A stretch of DNA of 64,000 nt. It comes from Cyanoderma ruficeps. Lineage: Eukaryota > Chordata > Aves > Passeriformes > Timaliidae. The notes under the pieces were generated by a model that was not told the DNA's origin, did no database searches, and saw nothing but the letters and a program-made list of their open reading frames with translations. A program made the translations under genes and the position numbers. Location: NCBI GenBank assembly GCA_008694505.1, contig VZDJ01007747.1, forward strand, positions 40,962,523 to 41,026,522. Direction: 5' to 3'. Each line of letters begins with the position of its first letter. Within the stretch, counting starts at the first letter, position 1. Shown here piece after piece: positions 59,549 to 64,000 of the stretch.

Positions 59549-62377
59549 GCAGATTTAACCCCAGAGCCTCCCTCTAATATCTGTAGATTTACTGTGCTGA
59601 GCATCTGCTTCAATGGCCTGAACCTAAGTCTGTTGGAATCAATGAGGAGCCTCTCCTGCCTTCAGTCAGCTCTGGTAGGAAGCCTAAGAGAGACATCATG
59701 GGAGTTCCTGGGCATTTTAGGTGTTATTTACAGTGGTCTGCTGCTGGGGGAGTGCTAAATCACAGAGTTATTCATCTGCAGGGGAATTTAAATGGCAGCC
59801 TGCTCTGCTGCTCACACAGCCACAATACCTTTCTTGTTGCAATGATTCATGGCAGGTCAAGGGAGCATATGCAGTGGAAATACACTTCATTGTGTTTTAT
59901 CACTTGTCAAGTCTTATAAATGGAGGTTTGGGTTTTGGGGTTTTTTAAATTTTTTTTTTATTTTGGGGTATTCTCATTTTATTTTGGCTGATAGCTGTGT
60001 GGAGAACCAGAGTGTATCTTTATGTTAAAAAAATAGTGCTGGATGCTCTTCTCATCTTAAAATTTAGTATATTTTTCATTTGAAGACTGTTCCTCCTTAC
60101 CTCTCAGAGCCCTGGTGTCTCTGGGAATTATGCTTGAGAAAGGAATGCAGCACAAACCTTTTCAGGTCCCAGTGGCCAAACTGCTATGGAAAGGGAAAGG
60201 GACAATCAGCCTTGCCAAGGAATTTGTTTAACTAAAAGAAAGAGGGCCAGATTTAGGCTCCAAGAGCAGAAATCTTCCATCCATGGGGTGTTTCCATACC
60301 ACTCCTGTGGTGTTGCTGTTCCTTGAGCCATTTTCAGTATTTCCAAACTACTTTTTCACTCCTGACTCCTACCTTTGGACAGCTTCCTTATCCTGTGCTG
60401 ACTGTTGCCTTTCCCCAGGGAGAAAGGTCACCACAAACTGTTCCTCAGGCAAGATTTGCTTGGTCCTTCATCACCTGCTGAACCTGGATAGGAGCATGGT
60501 GCAGTACTGTCCCCTGGGCTAGAAACAAGTGTGATGCACATCATTGTCTGGGAATCTGGTGGAAAAAGGCAGCAAGACAACACATCTTGTTTGCCAGGAA
60601 CAGGGTGGCAGGGAGGATCTCCCCATGCTCTGCAGGGCACTGCTGTGAACCAGCTCCACCAGCTTCACATTCTTCTTGTTAAGCAGCACCCATGGCTGTC
60701 TCTGCTGAGATTCCCATCCCACGAGCTGCAGCACAGTTCATGTGTCACCAAAATCATGTGTCACTACAAATTGTGCTGCACCTTGGGGTCTGGTTCAAGC
60801 ACAAAGTACCACATGATGACAAAACTGTTGTCAGACACCCTCAGTACAGACTCTGGGTTGAACTTAATGCCAGACTTTATTCTGGAGTCACCTCACAAAG
60901 CCGGAGCCCTTTAGGAACTTGAGCAATGCAGCAAAAAGCCACAGTCATTTTCTTAAGAAGGTAGGTTTTTTCCAGAAAGATTACTGTCAATCTCCAGTAC
61001 ATATGGAGGAATTCAGACATAAGGGTTTTTTTTTAAAATTGATTTGTTTTCACCTGCCTCACATCTATTCTTCCCCAATTTTATGAAAAACAGGTTTCAG
61101 ATGTTTCTAAAATTGGAGGGGGGCGGGGGGGAAGGGGAGAGGAGGGAAAGAAATCCAGACCTAATGGGTTTTTAGCAGCCTTGTGGTTTGCAGACAAAGC
61201 CAGAGGGATTGTCAGCTCCCTCTCGTGGGTAGTGGAGCACTGAGCAGAACTGGCTGGGATTTCTGAGGCAGCTGCAGTCCCACACCAGGACTAATTCATT
61301 ATCCTGATAAATTCATCTGTGGTTCATCTCTCTGTGTGTGACAGCACCCACAGAGCAGGGGGAGATGCCTGTGAGCACACGTGTTTGTGCTGACTTGCAC
61401 ATGCACATGCTAGTTACATCCACAGCTATATCCCAGTGGGCAAGGGAAGCAAAGCTCAGCTCTCAGCTGAAAAATCTGTCTCTTCCACCCTTCTAGCTTT
61501 GGGCAGATCATCACAGCTTGATTTTAAAGCTCATCTCAGGGATGGAACAGTGGAGCAGCGCTGCCCTGGCTGCTGCAGCCTTCATCCAAATATCTGTCAT
61601 AATTCCTACAGCATCTCAGAACCAAGGAACATTTTTTGTGTTGAGAAGCATGGCGATAAGCAGTGAGAAGGATGGAGTCTTAAATTCCCTACCACCACAC
61701 ATTAGGTAGGATGAAAGTCATTACAGCTCACAGTATTAACTTGCAGACTCCCAAAAGTTAGAACACTTGAAATATCGATGGACCTAAAATAGAGCTTTGT
61801 TGAATGAACTTTGACCAGAGGTGCTCTGATTTTTCTTTCTCTTCAAGCAAGGTGGTAAATTTGGGGCTAAGCATCAAAAAAGAGCTGCAGAGACTCTTTT
61901 AAAGAAATGCTCTTAACTTTTAATGACATGAGGAGAAATTAGGAGGCACAGCAGAGTGCCTGAGGTGCAAAAGGTTTTTCAGAAGGTTTGGGTGAAGAAG
62001 TAGAAAATGCTCTTTTGGAAATCACAGTCAAATATAGATGAGCTTTCAAGGTCCATAGCCCTTCATTGTTGCAATGTGAATTTATGCTCAAAGCCTGTAC
62101 TTGTGCATTGTGCCAGCTCTTAAGCCAGGCAAGGAACGTGGTGAAGATGCTAATGACATATTTCTACTGAAGCAAAACTTAGATATAATGTTTCCCTGAC
62201 AGGTGATCAAAACATCTCAGCGACTATCAAACCCGTTTCCTACTGTCAGACGGAACAGCCTTATCTAGACTGGGAGCTATTAACACAATGTTATTGCACT
62301 GCCATTCACAGAGCCCAAGGGAGGACGTAAGGGGTTTTTTTCTTAAATTGCAATCCATCAGGTGTGAATGAAGATCT

Positions 62378-62401
62378 TTATCAGGTGAAAGATAACAGCT
62401 G
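62378..62401. promoter_or_regulatory. Possible GATA/E-box composite site
   Basis: Within 24 bases stand TTATC (62378-62382, a GATA site on the other strand), the E-box CAGGTG (62382-62387), AGATAA (62390-62395) and the E-box CAGCTG (62396-62401). GATA factors and E-box bHLH proteins bind such combinations in enhancers. The motifs are seen directly; enhancer activity is inference. Confidence 0.3.
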
Positions 62402-64000
62402 ATGTCTTCCCTCCTGCTCTCAGACAGGGAAAGTAATATCTTACATAATGGAACAAGGGAGCCCTAGTAGCTCCGGTGAGAAGAAAGAGCGAAGGGAGGG
62501 GATTGTGTTTCAGGTGTAAGTGTTGAGCTATTATGTTTCACGGAATAATGATGTCCTACCCTGTAAGACAGAGTAGAAAGAGGTTTTTCATTCCGCCCTC
62601 GGGGGCACGGCGGGGCTGTAATGACATTCCCATTGTGTGGGGGGACCAGAGGATGCAGGAGCCACAATCTGTTTTCCTGCTTCAGTTTACCTACGAGAAG
62701 GGGAAAAGTTGACACTGGGATAGTCAAGACGAGCTTCTTTGAACATGGTATTGTTTTGGCGGGGAGAAATAGCCCCAGTTAACTAAAATGACAGAGTCAT
62801 TAGAAAGCCACAGGAATGGGGTGGGCAGGGCATGTCTTGCCAGAGTCAAGGCTGATGTTTGAATAACCAGCTCGTGTAGTGGTTATGGGGTTGTCTTGAG
62901 TTTCTTGCTGAGTGCAGGCTGGGCATTCACTGGAAGAACTGCTGTGAGGGTACTGGCACCGTTTGGCTCCCCATATCCCCGGCCCAGAACACAGCCCCAT
63001 GGCCCTGCTGCTGAACCCATTGTCTTCCTAGCAGCCATGGGGAAGCTGGTGAAACCGTAAATTTGGGGCATAAATTCAGCACCAGGGGCTCTGCTTTGAT
63101 CACAGCCTGCAGAGATGCATGTGGGGAGGGTTTGGAGTAGCTCAGGTGTCCCAGGAATGTCACCACGGCAGGCTGAGGACTGGGAGCTTGCAGTCTTGCT
63201 GTTCTGCTTGTTAATTATGCTTTGGTGTCTTTCCTGAGGTGTTTTATGCTGTTGCTCCATGGCCAAGGAAAACAAGTCAGCAGCAATACCGTGGATGTAT
63301 GCAGCTGGTGTCACAAAAGTGACAGGCTGGTGAAGGAGGGAAGTGTGAGTAACCTGGGTTATCACAACTGACTCTAGTGTTTCGAATATATTTTTCTGCC
63401 TTTCCTCTCTGAATCTTGCCAGATGCCAAAAATACAGCAAATCACTGCTGAAGCACCACTGACGTGTTCACACTCCAAGATCAGGTTGTATCTGTGCAAC
63501 GACTAAAAATTGGTTTTGTAGATATTTCGTGCTCTACCTGTGATACCTCTAGCAAATTCTTTCATTGAATAGATATCAAAGAGGAGGTTGTGTTTTTCCT
63601 GACAAAGGAAGTGATGCAAGGATGAGAATTTGTTCTGCTCTTCCCCACACGATGAAAGACAAGTCAGTTTAATGCATTACTTCAAAATAGAAAGCCTTTT
63701 TTTTGTTTTCTGAAACACTTGACTGTTATATTTTGCTGCAATTTGTCTGTAAAAGTACCTTTACCTGTAACTTGAGACCCTTGTTCACCTACCTTGTTCA
63801 CTTACTGAAATGAGGCGCAGTTAAATACCTTTCTGAGCTGGAACACAAAAACGCATTTCTCTGAAACTGAGAGAGTGAAGAAGTTCAAGGTCATCGAGTG
63901 GGTGGGAACACCAATATCCTGCTTTGCAGGCTTTGGCCTTTCATCCATCTTTAACAAAGACCTCAGAAAAACTGATTTGGGTGCTAAATATGACATCTGA

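Larger units (their letters stand above)
57493..64000. other. Intergenic DNA, no gene recognised
   Basis: About 6.5 kb with no recognised exon to the right edge. It holds a 15-bp tandem duplication (59519-59548), a G-rich tract near 61.12 kb, a GATA/E-box cluster near 62.39 kb and a 185-codon minus-strand frame (62883-63440) of unknown meaning. Confidence 0.55.

Noticed and set aside
60428..60734. Possible processed pseudogene on the minus strand (frame with LNKKNVKLVELV)
   Set aside because: No poly(A) tail, no target-site duplication and no parent gene recognised; the overlapping + strand frame is equally long.

Overview
The window reads as nuclear DNA from a bird. Two vertebrate genes with conserved splice sites, GT-AG introns of 0.2-4.6 kb and AATAAA poly(A) signals lie on the + strand. 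The interspersed repeats I can recognise are CR1-type LINE 3' ends, with the characteristic ATTCTATG tail or its complement, which is typical of avian genomes. An intact TMED11 beside RNF212 also fits a bird, because in human the corresponding copy (TMED11P, 4p16.3) is a pseudogene. I cannot name the species. Most of the sequence is AT-rich and non-coding; the exception is a CpG island at about 10.1-10.65 kb.

Layout: 1-2585 has no recognisable gene, only two short tandem duplications. 2586-7748 is TMED11 (five coding exons, 217 aa), with a poly(A) signal at 8072-8077. 8078-10119 is a short intergenic gap with an AT-rich trinucleotide repeat and a C-rich tract. 10120-10650 is the CpG-island promoter of RNF212. 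10499-28466 is RNF212 (eleven coding exons reconstructed by phase-consistent splicing, 273 aa), with a poly(A) signal at 28706-28711. The remaining 35 kb (28712-64000) contains no gene I can identify. It holds CR1 fragments, microsatellites, one 14-base assembly gap, a dense GATA/E-box cluster near 62.4 kb, and a tentative short two-exon minus-strand reading frame at 31099-31518.

The two genes are head-to-tail on one strand. TMED11 encodes a p24-family cargo receptor of the early secretory pathway (signal peptide, GOLD domain, coiled coil, membrane span, FF plus KKLV tail). RNF212 encodes a meiotic RING protein of the Zip3 type that helps select recombination intermediates to become crossovers. 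There is no sign that they work together; their proximity is conserved synteny with human 4p16.3. FGFRL1, the human neighbour on the far side of RNF212, is not recognisable in the 35 kb searched here.

I found no CRISPR, operon, tRNA/rRNA or prokaryotic feature. The most informative observations are splice-level: a GC-AG intron, a tandem acceptor that toggles an immediate stop, and cryptic internal splice sites in RNF212. The unidentified minus-strand reading frame is the best candidate for something undescribed.
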